DNA from: Tritrichomonas foetus
Taxonomy: Eukaryota > Parabasalia > Tritrichomonadida > Tritrichomonadidae
Length of the DNA stretch: 64,000 nucleotides
NCBI GenBank assembly: GCA_001839685.1
Contig: MLAK01000815.1
Span: forward strand, 62,001 to 126,000
Direction: 5' to 3'
The notes below the pieces were generated by a model, which saw only the letters and a list, made by a program, of their open reading frames with translations, made no database searches and was not told the DNA's origin. Made by a program: the position numbers and the translations under genes. Shown in pieces: positions 28,048 to 36,144 of this stretch (positions are counted from its first letter, which is position 1; every line of letters starts with the position of its first letter).

Positions 28048-29331
28048 ATGTTTGAAGACGTGAGCATGAATATTGATGTTAAACTTCCTGGTAGAGGATG
28101 GTCGTCAGTCACAGCAAAGTTGCATGAAACCACACTTGATTTTTTTGAAAAGAAAAAGCTTCTAAGATCGCTTCCAATTACACCAGATACAATCATTGAT
28201 GTTTGCCAATCAAATGTTTGCAGTATTAAGATAAAAAAGAAAAACAAAAAGTTCAAACTACATACGCCAAGTAATGCAGATGCTTTGGAATGGCTATATG
28301 CTCTAAGAACAACAACATATATTCATCCATCTGTTTCGATTGCTTCTTTTGATTTGCTTGCAGTCATAGGACGTGGATACTATGGAAAAGTCATGCTTGC
28401 AAAGAAAATCAATACAGAGGAATTATTTGCAATTAAAACAATCCAAAAAAAGAAATTAGTTGATAGAAATAAAGTAGCTACTGTTATTTCGGAAAGAAAT
28501 GTATTGATTCAAACAAATCATCCATTTATTGTTAAATTAAGATATGCTTTCCAGACTCCTTCAAAGTTTTATCTTGTAATCGAGTATGCACCTGGAGGCG
28601 AACTATTTTTTCATATGCAGAAAAGAGATATGATTCCTAAAGATGAAGCAAAATTATATTGTGCCGAAATTGCTTTAGCTTTAGATTATCTTCACTCAAA
28701 AAATATAGTTTACAGAGATTTAAAACCAGAAAATATACTTTTAGACGCAAAGGGTCATATTAAACTCACTGATTTTGGTCTAGCTAAAGATTTAGTTCTA
28801 AATAAAAGCACAAGTACATTATGTGGAACACATGAATATTTAGCACCAGAATTGATTTTGAAGCGCCCTTATAGTTTTGAAGTTGATTGGTGGGCTTTAG
28901 GAATAATTTTATATGAAATGCTATTTGGATATGGTCCATTTTATATAGAAAATATGAATGAAATGTTTCGAAGAGTTATTGAAGAACCTGTAAACTTTCC
29001 TTCACATACAGATAGGAAAATTCGTACAATAATCATGGGATTATTATCAAAAGATCCAGAAAAAAGATATGGCTTTAAACAAATTAAGAAACATCCTTTC
29101 TTTTCAGATGTCAATTGGGAAAATGTTTATAAAATGAAAATTAAGCCAAAATTTGTTCCATCTCTCCAAAATGAAACGAGTCTTGGAAATTTTGATTCTC
29201 AATTCACAAAAGAAATTGTTGGTGATTCGATTGTCACACCAGCTTTAGGATCAGTACAAAATATTCTAGATTTCTCTTTTGAAACAAGCTCTTTAATCCC
29301 TCCAATAGATGTTCCTTTGGATGACATTTAA
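28048..29331 (+). CDS. PH-domain AGC kinase, Akt-like (427 aa)
   Basis: N-terminal PH-like domain (about 5-90, with the C-terminal Trp helix ALEWLYALR), then a full protein kinase domain (about 101-352). Seen: P-loop GRGYYGKV (108-115), catalytic Lys130, YRDLKPEN with Asp224, DFG at 242-244, activation-loop Thr257 in STLCGTHEYLAPE, and DWWALG. The AGC C-tail ends in a hydrophobic motif ILDFSF (406-411) with Ser410 as the likely phosphosite. This layout is that of Akt/PKB, activated at membranes by phosphoinositides and PDK1-like phosphorylation. His262 replaces the usual Pro of the CGTPEY motif. ATG start chosen at 28048 rather than an upstream GTG. An inositol polyphosphate kinase gene lies nearby. 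Confidence 0.9.
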   Translation: MFEDVSMNIDVKLPGRGWSSVTAKLHETTLDFFEKKKLLRSLPITPDTIIDVCQSNVCSIKIKKKNKKFKLHTPSNADALEWLYALRTTTYIHPSVSIASFDLLAVIGRGYYGKVMLAKKINTEELFAIKTIQKKKLVDRNKVATVISERNVLIQTNHPFIVKLRYAFQTPSKFYLVIEYAPGGELFFHMQKRDMIPKDEAKLYCAEIALALDYLHSKNIVYRDLKPENILLDAKGHIKLTDFGLAKDLVLNKSTSTLCGTHEYLAPELILKRPYSFEVDWWALGIILYEMLFGYGPFYIENMNEMFRRVIEEPVNFPSHTDRKIRTIIMGLLSKDPEKRYGFKQIKKHPFFSDVNWENVYKMKIKPKFVPSLQNETSLGNFDSQFTKEIVGDSIVTPALGSVQNILDFSFETSSLIPPIDVPLDDI

Positions 29332-29711
29332 TTATTTACCAATTTGTTTTTATTTGATTAAAATATATATATGTATCATTTCTCAATTTCGCCTTTAATA
29401 CATTATATAACATTTATATTTCTATAGTGTTTCTATACTATCTCAAGAATATATTACATTTATATTTATATAATTTCGTGATGTTCCGAATAATATGCTC
29501 ATTGATCATTTCCTGGAAGATAATTTTCAATTGTTCAATGCGATGTTATTAAACAGAATTCCACATGGTTTATTCTTTAATCTGATGAATGATGCGCAGT
29601 CCAAGATTTCTCAAAATTCTATTTATAAATAGTCATATAATTTTTGTAATCATTGAATATTTGAATATAAATCCATAGTGATTATTCAAAATTCGGTGAA
29701 ATTGACAAAAG
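29332..29711. other. spacer between kinase gene and transposon
   Basis: AT-rich, no gene supported; ends at the TA target dinucleotide (29712-29713) of the transposon. Confidence 0.5.
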
Positions 29712-29713
29712 TA

Positions 29714-29757
29714 TACCCCAAGATTCTGGAGCACTATTCAAAGATACTGGAGCAGGA
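29714..29757. repeat. left terminal inverted repeat with two internal direct repeats
   Basis: Contains two direct copies of AAGAT(T/A)CTGGAGCA at 29720-29733 and 29741-29754, start-to-start 21 bp, about two helical turns. It matches the right end in inverted orientation. A partial inverted copy (TGCTCCAGATT) lies a little further in, near 29808. Confidence 0.88.
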
Positions 29758-29958
29758 GAACTTTTTGATAAATAAATCAAACAATTTCTTATTGAAAATT
29801 TTCCATTGTGCTCCAGATTGGTTTTTTTTATGAAGAAATTTGTTAGTTCTTCAGAAAAAAAGCAGCATGCTAATTCAAAGAAAAAGTCCGAATTTTTTAA
29901 AAAAGTATCACAAAATTTTCAGTTTATTCAGAAAAGAGAAACCATTCTTTTTTTTTGA

Positions 29959-31581
29959 ATGGAAGAGGTAGAACTCAATTGGTGTGATCCAAATGACCTC
30001 TTAAACCACGATGACACATTGTTTAAAATACAAAACGTTATAAAGCAATTGATAAGAAATGGACACTCACTTCGCTATATTCAAAAATTTTCTCAAACAG
30101 CAAATGATCAGCGTTTTCATCTTCGATCTTTCGAGAAACTTCAAACTGCGATCGTACGAACTGCATTGCATCTTAAATGGTCACCTCATCCGGATTTTGG
30201 TTGTAATAAGGGCGATTTCCCTTATTTATGTCAAGCAGATGAAAATCGCTTGCTTTCTTATATTGATTCTATTGAAAAGAGCAATGATTTCACAACAACT
30301 GAAGATGTTGCAAACTTCGCACATAATTTACATAGGGAACGATATGAAAAGGCTGTAAACTTCTTGCATCGGAACAACCACTCTAAGTTAGCTGAAAGGT
30401 TAATTGATAAAATATATGAGCCTGTCCCTAAAAACTGGGTTAAATACTTTTCAGAGAAATATGATCTCAATGTATCATATGGCACGTATGTAGATACTGT
30501 CAGGATAGGTGCCTGTAATAGAATTAGAATTATGAATTTCATGAATCAACACCAAGTTCTTCTAAAATCATTTAACCCTGCATTAATTTTTAATGCCGAT
30601 GAAACAGGCATTGAAAACAAGAGAATGCTGTTAAAATTGGTAACGATGTACAATAATAATCCTCATATTCCTTTAAACAGGAATGAATTACACATAACTG
30701 CTACAGGTGCGTTCAATTCAATTGGGAAAGCGTTTCCTTTATTTATAACACTCCCAGCTGTGAAAAATCTCCCACAAGACTGTTCAGATCTGATACATGA
30801 AGCAACTTTTTCGAGTACGTGCAATGGGTGGCAAACATCTGGTTCATTCTATGCGTTTGCGGTTCATTTTTGTCATCACTTATCTATTTATCGCTTGACG
30901 CTTCCCAATAATATATCAATGAGTCCTGCACTTCTAATATTAGATGGTCACAGTAGCCGCCTAAATAAGTCGGCTCTTTTGTATCTAATTCAACATAATG
31001 TTCAAATTCTGATACTGCCTTCGCATACAACGCACCTTTTACAACCTTTCGACGTGATCGTCGCTCACTCACTGAAATCTAAATATCGAAAAATCTTTAA
31101 CTCTTATTTAATTCGAATAATTAATGAAATGCCAACACTCTCGCGAACTGGACAGCTTAGACGAGCAATGTGTCAAGCTTTTATCGATGCATGGAATTCT
31201 CTTCCAGGAGAAACTTTTCGGAATGCTTTTAAAGTATCCTGTTTAGTGCCATTTGACTTGCAACGCCTTTCCAATTCTACATTTTTAAGCGATGTAGAGT
31301 ATGCACCTCCACACAATACCATATTGAATCAAATTAGTGGAAGTCATCTGACTCATCCAGTGACTTTTGCTGCAGTTCTTGGTGAATCTCCTCTCATGTT
31401 TCCTACATTGCCGAATGGTGTTTCACCATTGATTCCTAATTCTTATTTTGTAGGAGACAGTCTTATCATTGCAACGTTAAAAAGTTTAGATTTATCAACA
31501 GGTAGGCTATTATCTGAACCACCCAAAGAACATTATTTAGCATCATTTAATGGTGTTTTGATTTGGGCTAGACAGTTTTAG
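29959..31581 (+). CDS. pogo-type DDE transposase (540 aa)
   Basis: N-terminal helical, DNA-binding-like region (about 1-190), then the DDE_1-type catalytic core. Visible acidic residues are Asp214 in FNADETG, Asp329 in LILDGHSSR and Asp365 in LLQPFDV, the last two separated by 35 residues. These three contexts are diagnostic of the pogo/Fot/jerky branch of Tc1/mariner, where the last position is Asp in QP-[LF]-DV. It cuts and reinserts the element at TA sites. The frame is unbroken from ATG to TAG. Nothing in the context suggests domestication: terminal repeats are intact. Start is the first ATG, after an AT-rich leader of about 245 bp inside the element. Confidence 0.88.
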   Translation: MEEVELNWCDPNDLLNHDDTLFKIQNVIKQLIRNGHSLRYIQKFSQTANDQRFHLRSFEKLQTAIVRTALHLKWSPHPDFGCNKGDFPYLCQADENRLLSYIDSIEKSNDFTTTEDVANFAHNLHRERYEKAVNFLHRNNHSKLAERLIDKIYEPVPKNWVKYFSEKYDLNVSYGTYVDTVRIGACNRIRIMNFMNQHQVLLKSFNPALIFNADETGIENKRMLLKLVTMYNNNPHIPLNRNELHITATGAFNSIGKAFPLFITLPAVKNLPQDCSDLIHEATFSSTCNGWQTSGSFYAFAVHFCHHLSIYRLTLPNNISMSPALLILDGHSSRLNKSALLYLIQHNVQILILPSHTTHLLQPFDVIVAHSLKSKYRKIFNSYLIRIINEMPTLSRTGQLRRAMCQAFIDAWNSLPGETFRNAFKVSCLVPFDLQRLSNSTFLSDVEYAPPHNTILNQISGSHLTHPVTFAAVLGESPLMFPTLPNGVSPLIPNSYFVGDSLIIATLKSLDLSTGRLLSEPPKEHYLASFNGVLIWARQF

Positions 31582-31841
31582 CATGAAATGGTGATTGACA
31601 AAAAAATCATGATATTCATGATACTAATGGCACTTATCTTGTTTTAATTGTTTCCAATTTGTTTTGGTTTGATGAATTATGTTCCTTGCTTAGTTATAAG
31701 CAAAGTGATTAGCTTTAAAGTTTTAGGCAAACTTCATAAACACAATGATTCAGTTAAACAGTTTGTAATCGAAAATCAATGTATATAAAAACCCTGGGAT
31801 GAATATATATTTAACTTCCAATCACGGAATTCTTCGCAATT

Positions 31842-32345
31842 ATGTTTACAATGGGATTGGTTAAGCTCATTATCTGAGTTGCTGAAGTTGCAATTGCAAC
31901 CTTATTAGATGTAGATCAAATAACAAACAATAATGCTGAAGTTGCTCAACTATATTAAATGATCAATTCTTCAGTATATTATTCAATCAACTGAACCACT
32001 CGCAGTTGCAGTTTATCAATGCTTATTTTTCTTTAGATTCGTTCTAAGAGTTCATTCACGCTAATGCAAGTAGTTTTAAACCAACTAGAATTGTTTCAAT
32101 TATCTCCCACTTACTCACTGACCAAGCAACAAGACTTCTTTTTGATTTAGCTAAAGAATGAAGATCAACAAATAATGCATTTGACATTGTCACAAAATTC
32201 AATTGTTCTGAATATTATTAAATGAGATCTTTTGTTGCCATTGCAGCTGATTTATGGATTCCATGTTTTCATTATGATGATGTTATTGCTGTGTCTCTTT
32301 CTGTGCATCATTTCTATATTGCACCAACTTATCTATTGAACTTGT
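31842..32345 (+). pseudogene. decayed coding sequence inside transposon
   Basis: Protein-like stretches interrupted by many stops and phase changes, for example VAEVAIATLLDVDQITNNN near 31880 and AIAADLWIPCFHYDDVIAV near 32235. The second weakly recalls the DLW region of hAT-type transposases, which would imply an older nested element, but this is a guess. Two single N (32567, 32625) follow. The remainder up to the right end shows nothing. Confidence 0.3.
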
Positions 32346-32900
32346 GAAAATTTGACATCTAGTAGTTCCAGAAAAAATTATAATTAGTCTATCTGATTAT
32401 TTCTTTGTTCTTGACATTAGCAACTAGTCTATCTGATGTTTTTAATCCACCAACTTGTGATTTAATTAATCAACTGACATCACGTGTCAATTGAAATAAA
32501 TGCGCTTTTAATTCTGTTTCAAGAAATGATTGAGGCGAACGATAGCTTGTTTCGAACTTTAACAACNTTCCTTCATTCCTTTTTCGGAATTCTTAAAGAT
32601 ATCATTTCACGAAAAGAGCAAAATNAAAACTCGGAATGAAATGAAAATCAAGTCAAAATCGAAGGTGATGATTTCGAGAAAAAAGACGTCTTTTTTCCCC
32701 GGATAAGTCGGAAAATAAACATTTGATTTTAACGTATTTGTTTTTCTTTCCAAAAAAAATGGCTTTTTCAAAGCTTTTTTAGATAATTGGTCTTTTCAAA
32801 TGACAATATTTTTCAGTCAAAATTTCTCCGGTTTTAATTCAATTTTTTTCTAATTTTTATTTTTAATTCAATAATTCTGTGATTACAGAATTTTTGAAGG

Positions 32901-32944
32901 GACTGCTCCAGTATCTTTTTTAAGTGCTCCAGAATCTTGGGACA
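32901..32944. repeat. right terminal inverted repeat of transposon
   Basis: Reverse complement of the left end, with the paired 14-mers at 32904-32917 and 32925-32938 keeping the same 21-bp spacing. Followed by TA at 32945-32946. Confidence 0.88.
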
Positions 32945-32992
32945 TACTTAATATTGATCGATATTTCAATAGTATTCAATTACTAATTTTAT

Positions 32993-32998
32993 TCACAT
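32993..32998 (+). promoter_or_regulatory. initiator-like motif of IPK gene
   Basis: TCACAT lies 27 nt before the ATG at 33020, with a second candidate TCATTC at 33014-33019 directly before it. Both lie between the transposon end and the gene. Confidence 0.4.
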
Positions 32999-33019
32999 TT
33001 CGAAAAAAAGAATTCATTC

Positions 33020-34216
33020 ATGAATCTTGAGCCAATTTACGCTGAAGGTGTCAATTTTTTAGAATCAAAAAAACAAGTGTCACATCACGTTATTAATTGC
33101 ACAGTCAGAATTGACGGAAAAGATATTCCAGCAGTAGCCAAAAAAAATAAGCATAATGAAGCGAAAACAATTCACGAGCTTTCACAAACTGTCATTCAAC
33201 CTGTTATTCCCAATTATTACGGTTTATATGAAAAAGACGGGATTCAATATTTTATCATGGAAGATTTGAATGCAGGTTTCACTTCACCTTGTTTGACCGA
33301 TTTGAAGCTTGGCACAAGAGCATGGGATTTACGATTCAGAAAAGAAGTTAAAAAGAAACTCCAAGCATATGCTCAGCAATCAACATCAGGAATTTATGGT
33401 GTTCGATTTATTTCAAATGTTACACGTAAAAATGGTAAAGTTGTTGGTGGAGTTTATGTACAAGAAGGATTAACTATGTCTTATCCAGAATTTGCAGAAA
33501 AGTTAATCTGGTGTCTTCCAAAACAGCATTTAAGATATATTTTTAGATACATTGTATATATTAGAAAACTTTTTGATCACTTATATCGAGATTTACCAGC
33601 TTTTCGAATGTATGCTGGATCTCTTATTATTAACTTTGATGGTGATCAGCCTGATTTAAAACCAAGGTTAACAATTCTTGATTTTGCCCACACTCACATT
33701 GATATTGATCATGATGGAGGTGATTCTGATTTAACCAGGTTTGATGATAATATTTTAAGAGGACTTGACACTCTGATTGCAATTATTGGTCTTCATTTAC
33801 CGCCAATAATCAAAATTGTAAGGCATGGATCTTCTTCAAGTAGTGACGATGGAGGTGAAGAAGAAGAAGATAACCATGAGGAAGAAAATAACAGTGAAAA
33901 CACAAATAATCATGAAGCTGAAAAACAAGAGCATCAAGATGAAACTCCAGACGAAATTAAAGACGAAACTCAAGACAAAATTAAAGACGAAGCTCAAGAT
34001 GAAATTAAAGACGAAACTCAAGACAAAATTAAAGACGAAACTCAAGATGAAATTAAAGACGAAACTCAAGACAAAATTAAAGATGAAACGAAAGGCGAAA
34101 CTAAAGACGACATTCATGAAATGAAAGAAAAGCTTGATGAAGTGAAAGATGCAAATGTTTTCAAAGAAAAAAGTGGCGAAGATACTTCTCAAGAAGCTAC
34201 CAACAATAAAAATTAA
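33020..34216 (+). CDS. inositol polyphosphate kinase family protein (398 aa)
   Basis: Catalytic domain at about residues 1-265 with the family signature PxxxDxKxG as PCLTDLKLG (90-98), the substrate/ATP motif GSLIINFDG (200-208; family SSLL...YDG), and DFAHT (221-225), whose Asp binds metal. IPK enzymes (IPMK, IP6K, IP3K) phosphorylate soluble inositol phosphates; the exact member cannot be told by eye, though the absence of a calmodulin-type N-terminus argues against a classical IP3K. The C-terminal ~125 residues are not catalytic: an acidic region followed by 8-residue repeats of D(E/K)IKDETQ (about 312-355), predicted highly charged helix. The gene starts 75 bp after the transposon's right end, so its promoter may have been altered by the insertion. 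Confidence 0.9.
   Translation: MNLEPIYAEGVNFLESKKQVSHHVINCTVRIDGKDIPAVAKKNKHNEAKTIHELSQTVIQPVIPNYYGLYEKDGIQYFIMEDLNAGFTSPCLTDLKLGTRAWDLRFRKEVKKKLQAYAQQSTSGIYGVRFISNVTRKNGKVVGGVYVQEGLTMSYPEFAEKLIWCLPKQHLRYIFRYIVYIRKLFDHLYRDLPAFRMYAGSLIINFDGDQPDLKPRLTILDFAHTHIDIDHDGGDSDLTRFDDNILRGLDTLIAIIGLHLPPIIKIVRHGSSSSSDDGGEEEEDNHEEENNSENTNNHEAEKQEHQDETPDEIKDETQDKIKDEAQDEIKDETQDKIKDETQDEIKDETQDKIKDETKGETKDDIHEMKEKLDEVKDANVFKEKSGEDTSQEATNNKN
33945..34090 (+). repeat. 24-bp tandem repeat in IPK C-terminal region
   Basis: About six copies of a 24-bp unit coding D(E/K)IKDETQ, alternating GAC-GAA-ATT and GAC-AAA-ATT beginnings in a near-perfect array. Copy number is likely to vary between strains. Confidence 0.8.
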
Positions 34217-34349
34217 GTATCAATATTGTTTGAAAATCTACTGAATAATTATTTATAAACAAAATCTATCTTTTTATCCTGATAAATTTTTTTGTTGTAT
34301 TGAAGCTTTTCAGAGAAATTTCTCAAAAGTATTACAAAGGGCTCTTCCA

Positions 34350-34774
34350 ATGATTTTTCTTTTCTCATCATTGATTAGTTCATTGAGTGAGACAATAGAT
34401 CTGGAGTATTGTGATACATCTATTATTAAACCCACTAAAATTTCATTTGAACCATATCGTATATTTTATTTTTCTAACAATCAGCAATTAAACTAAGAGA
34501 ATCCATTAATTTTCACCTAGAAGGAAAGTGCAATCAAAGAGTAGAATCACCTTATATTGAATTTAGAATTGGAGAAATTATCCCATTGATGAGATTAAAA
34601 ATCAATATGTGTCAAAATATAACATGTGAATTTGAAAGTGGAAAGTTTAATATATCAGAAAAGGTTTTAATTCCTTCGCACATTAAAATAGGGGAAAACA
34701 GATTCAAACTGTTTTTTAGAGATCATGATCGGAGACTTCTTGGATGCTCCTCATCAAATATAGTTATAGAATAA
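34350..34774 (+). CDS. secreted ML/NPC2-like lipid-binding protein, spliced (132 aa)
   Basis: Two exons, 34350-34458 and 34485-34774, joined across a 26-nt intron. Without splicing the first frame stops after 48 codons and the second lacks a start; removing the intron joins them in phase. The product begins with a signal peptide (MIFLFSSLISSLS) and then has the ML-domain pattern: an early Cys (LEYC), PTKISFEPYPIKLRESINF, a pair of mid-domain Cys (MCQNITCEFESGKF), then FRDHDRRLLGC and a terminal beta-strand. ML proteins (NPC2, MD-2, fungal PG/PI transfer proteins) bind single lipids in a beta-sandwich, in lysosomes or outside the cell. A parabasalid that scavenges host lipids could use it for uptake (inference). 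Confidence 0.72.
34459..34484 (+). other. 26-nt micro-intron
   Basis: Begins GTATAT, ends TCTAACAATCAG. The end resembles the fused branch-point/acceptor ACTAACACACAG of parabasalid introns, compressed as in the very short introns (23-26 nt) reported for Trichomonas vaginalis. Removing it restores one ML-domain frame. Confidence 0.72.
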
Positions 34775-34881
34775 TCCTTTCTTTCGATTATTTATGAATT
34801 CAGAAAGAGATAGAGTCATTTATAAAATTGTCAGTTCTAAAACTGATACATGTGATTTAACTCATTTTTAACACCTGATTG

Positions 34882-34957
34882 CATTGTTGTTATTTTATAT
34901 CATTGTTGTTATTTTATATCATTGTTGTTATTTTATATCATTGTTGTTATTTTATAT
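34882..34957. repeat. four perfect 19-bp tandem repeats
   Basis: Four identical copies of CATTGTTGTTATTTTATAT plus the start of a fifth, in the spacer between the ML gene and the small coiled-coil gene. Confidence 0.9.
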
Positions 34958-35117
34958 CATTTGATTAAGAATAATTCAATATACAGAAAATGCAACATTT
35001 GAACAATTGCGAATCTTTTTCCACAAAACCTTTCCTTATTCAATTCTTTGATTAGGGAGACTAAACTATTGAGTTAAAGAAAGAAAGAATTTATATGTAA
35101 AAAAATAGAGATAAAAG

Positions 35118-35489
35118 TTATTCAAGTTTACTGATGAATCCAATCGTTGCTTCTATCTTTTGAAATTTCTGAATTGTTTGATCTTTTTTCTTGGACACTT
35201 GAGATACCTGCTCATTTTTTAGTTCAACAAGAGCTTTAAATAGTCTCTGGGTTGAATTCATGGTTTCCTCATATAATTTGGATATTTTTTCCATTTGAAT
35301 TCCAACAATATCCAATACTGATGAATCGATGGCGTCAATGTCAGTAAGCACTTTAGAAACCTCTTCATTCAGAAGTTGACTAATTGGTGAAGAATTTCCA
35401 TTGATATTATTGAAGTCAAGAGAAAACAATGTGGTAGTGATATCATCTGGAGGTATTGGAATATTACTTTCAATGCCGTTCTGGCTCAT
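35118..35489 (-). CDS. small coiled-coil hypothetical protein (123 aa)
   Basis: Disordered first ~35 residues (PIPPDDITTTLFSLDFNN), then about 85 residues of amphipathic helix/coiled coil (VSKVLTDIDAIDSSVLDIVG ... FKALVELKNEQVSQVSKKKD). Size and helical layout recall subunits of BLOC-1/BORC or similar tethers, but no signature fixes it. ATG start at 35489; no Inr-like motif found close by. Composition is clearly coding. Confidence 0.6.
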   Translation of the reverse strand: MSQNGIESNIPIPPDDITTTLFSLDFNNINGNSSPISQLLNEEVSKVLTDIDAIDSSVLDIVGIQMEKISKLYEETMNSTQRLFKALVELKNEQVSQVSKKKDQTIQKFQKIEATIGFISKLE

Positions 35490-36122
35490 TTACTCAAGAA
35501 AATATGCTGCTTGGGGAGAGTATGTCACTTTTCAACACATCAAACTTTGATGCAAGTAACCGTTTTTATTTAGTCAAACAAAGTTAATCAACATTTCTGT
35601 GATTCAATGAAAATTTCATGGGTTGTTTACTTAGCCATTCTATTGAAAAAGAAATTATTGAAAATTCTGAAATTATTTTCGGCGGGATTTTTTCAAAAAA
35701 AAATGAGATGATTGATTGAATTCACTCAAAGTTCATATCCACTTGTCAGTTCCAGTTTAGCGAATATTAAACAATAGAAAAAAAATTGCATGACCACAGA
35801 ACATCAATGGCCAGTGTGAATGTTTGTCAATTAATCAATTCAATTTTCATATAGAATGATTTAAAATATTGAAAACTATTTGCAAATATTCATAAAAAGT
35901 TAGATTTCAATGAAAAAGATGCAAAATGATCACAAAAAAACAATGAAACATGATGCAGAATTGAATATTACTTAATCGTGATTTATTTAAAAATTCTGTG
36001 ATGTCACATAAAGTATCTAGTTTCAGAGACATGTATAGGTTTTGAAAGCACTTTAGAAAATTGTTTGAATTCACATAAATTCCCTCCATATTCACACAAT
36101 TTTCGATGGGAACACGTTTATT
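35490..36122. other. divergent spacer, nothing seen
   Basis: AT-rich region between the divergent coiled-coil genes. It contains no supported frame. Confidence 0.5.
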
Positions 36123-36128
36123 TCATAT
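36123..36128 (+). promoter_or_regulatory. initiator-like motif
   Basis: TCATAT 17-22 nt before the ATG at 36145 matches the Inr consensus. Confidence 0.5.
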
Positions 36129-36144
36129 ATCGTTTGTTTGAACA

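Larger units (their letters stand above)
29714..32944 (+). mobile_element. pogo-like Tc1/mariner-superfamily DNA transposon (3.2 kb)
   Basis: Bounded by inverted terminal repeats at 29714-29757 and 32901-32944 and flanked by TA on both sides (29712-29713 and 32945-32946), the target-site duplication expected of this superfamily. Outermost bases read T(A/G)(C/T)CCCAAGATTCTGGAGCACT inward from each end. It encodes an intact 540-aa DDE/D transposase (29959-31581) and carries about 1.3 kb of non-coding or decayed sequence downstream of it. Intact ends plus an open transposase suggest a fairly recent insertion. The right end lies 75 bp from the start codon of the inositol polyphosphate kinase gene. 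Confidence 0.88.

Noticed and set aside
33825..34192. Lys/Leu-rich and Phe/Val-rich frames over the IPK repeats
   Set aside because: Shadows of the 24-bp coding repeat in other phases.
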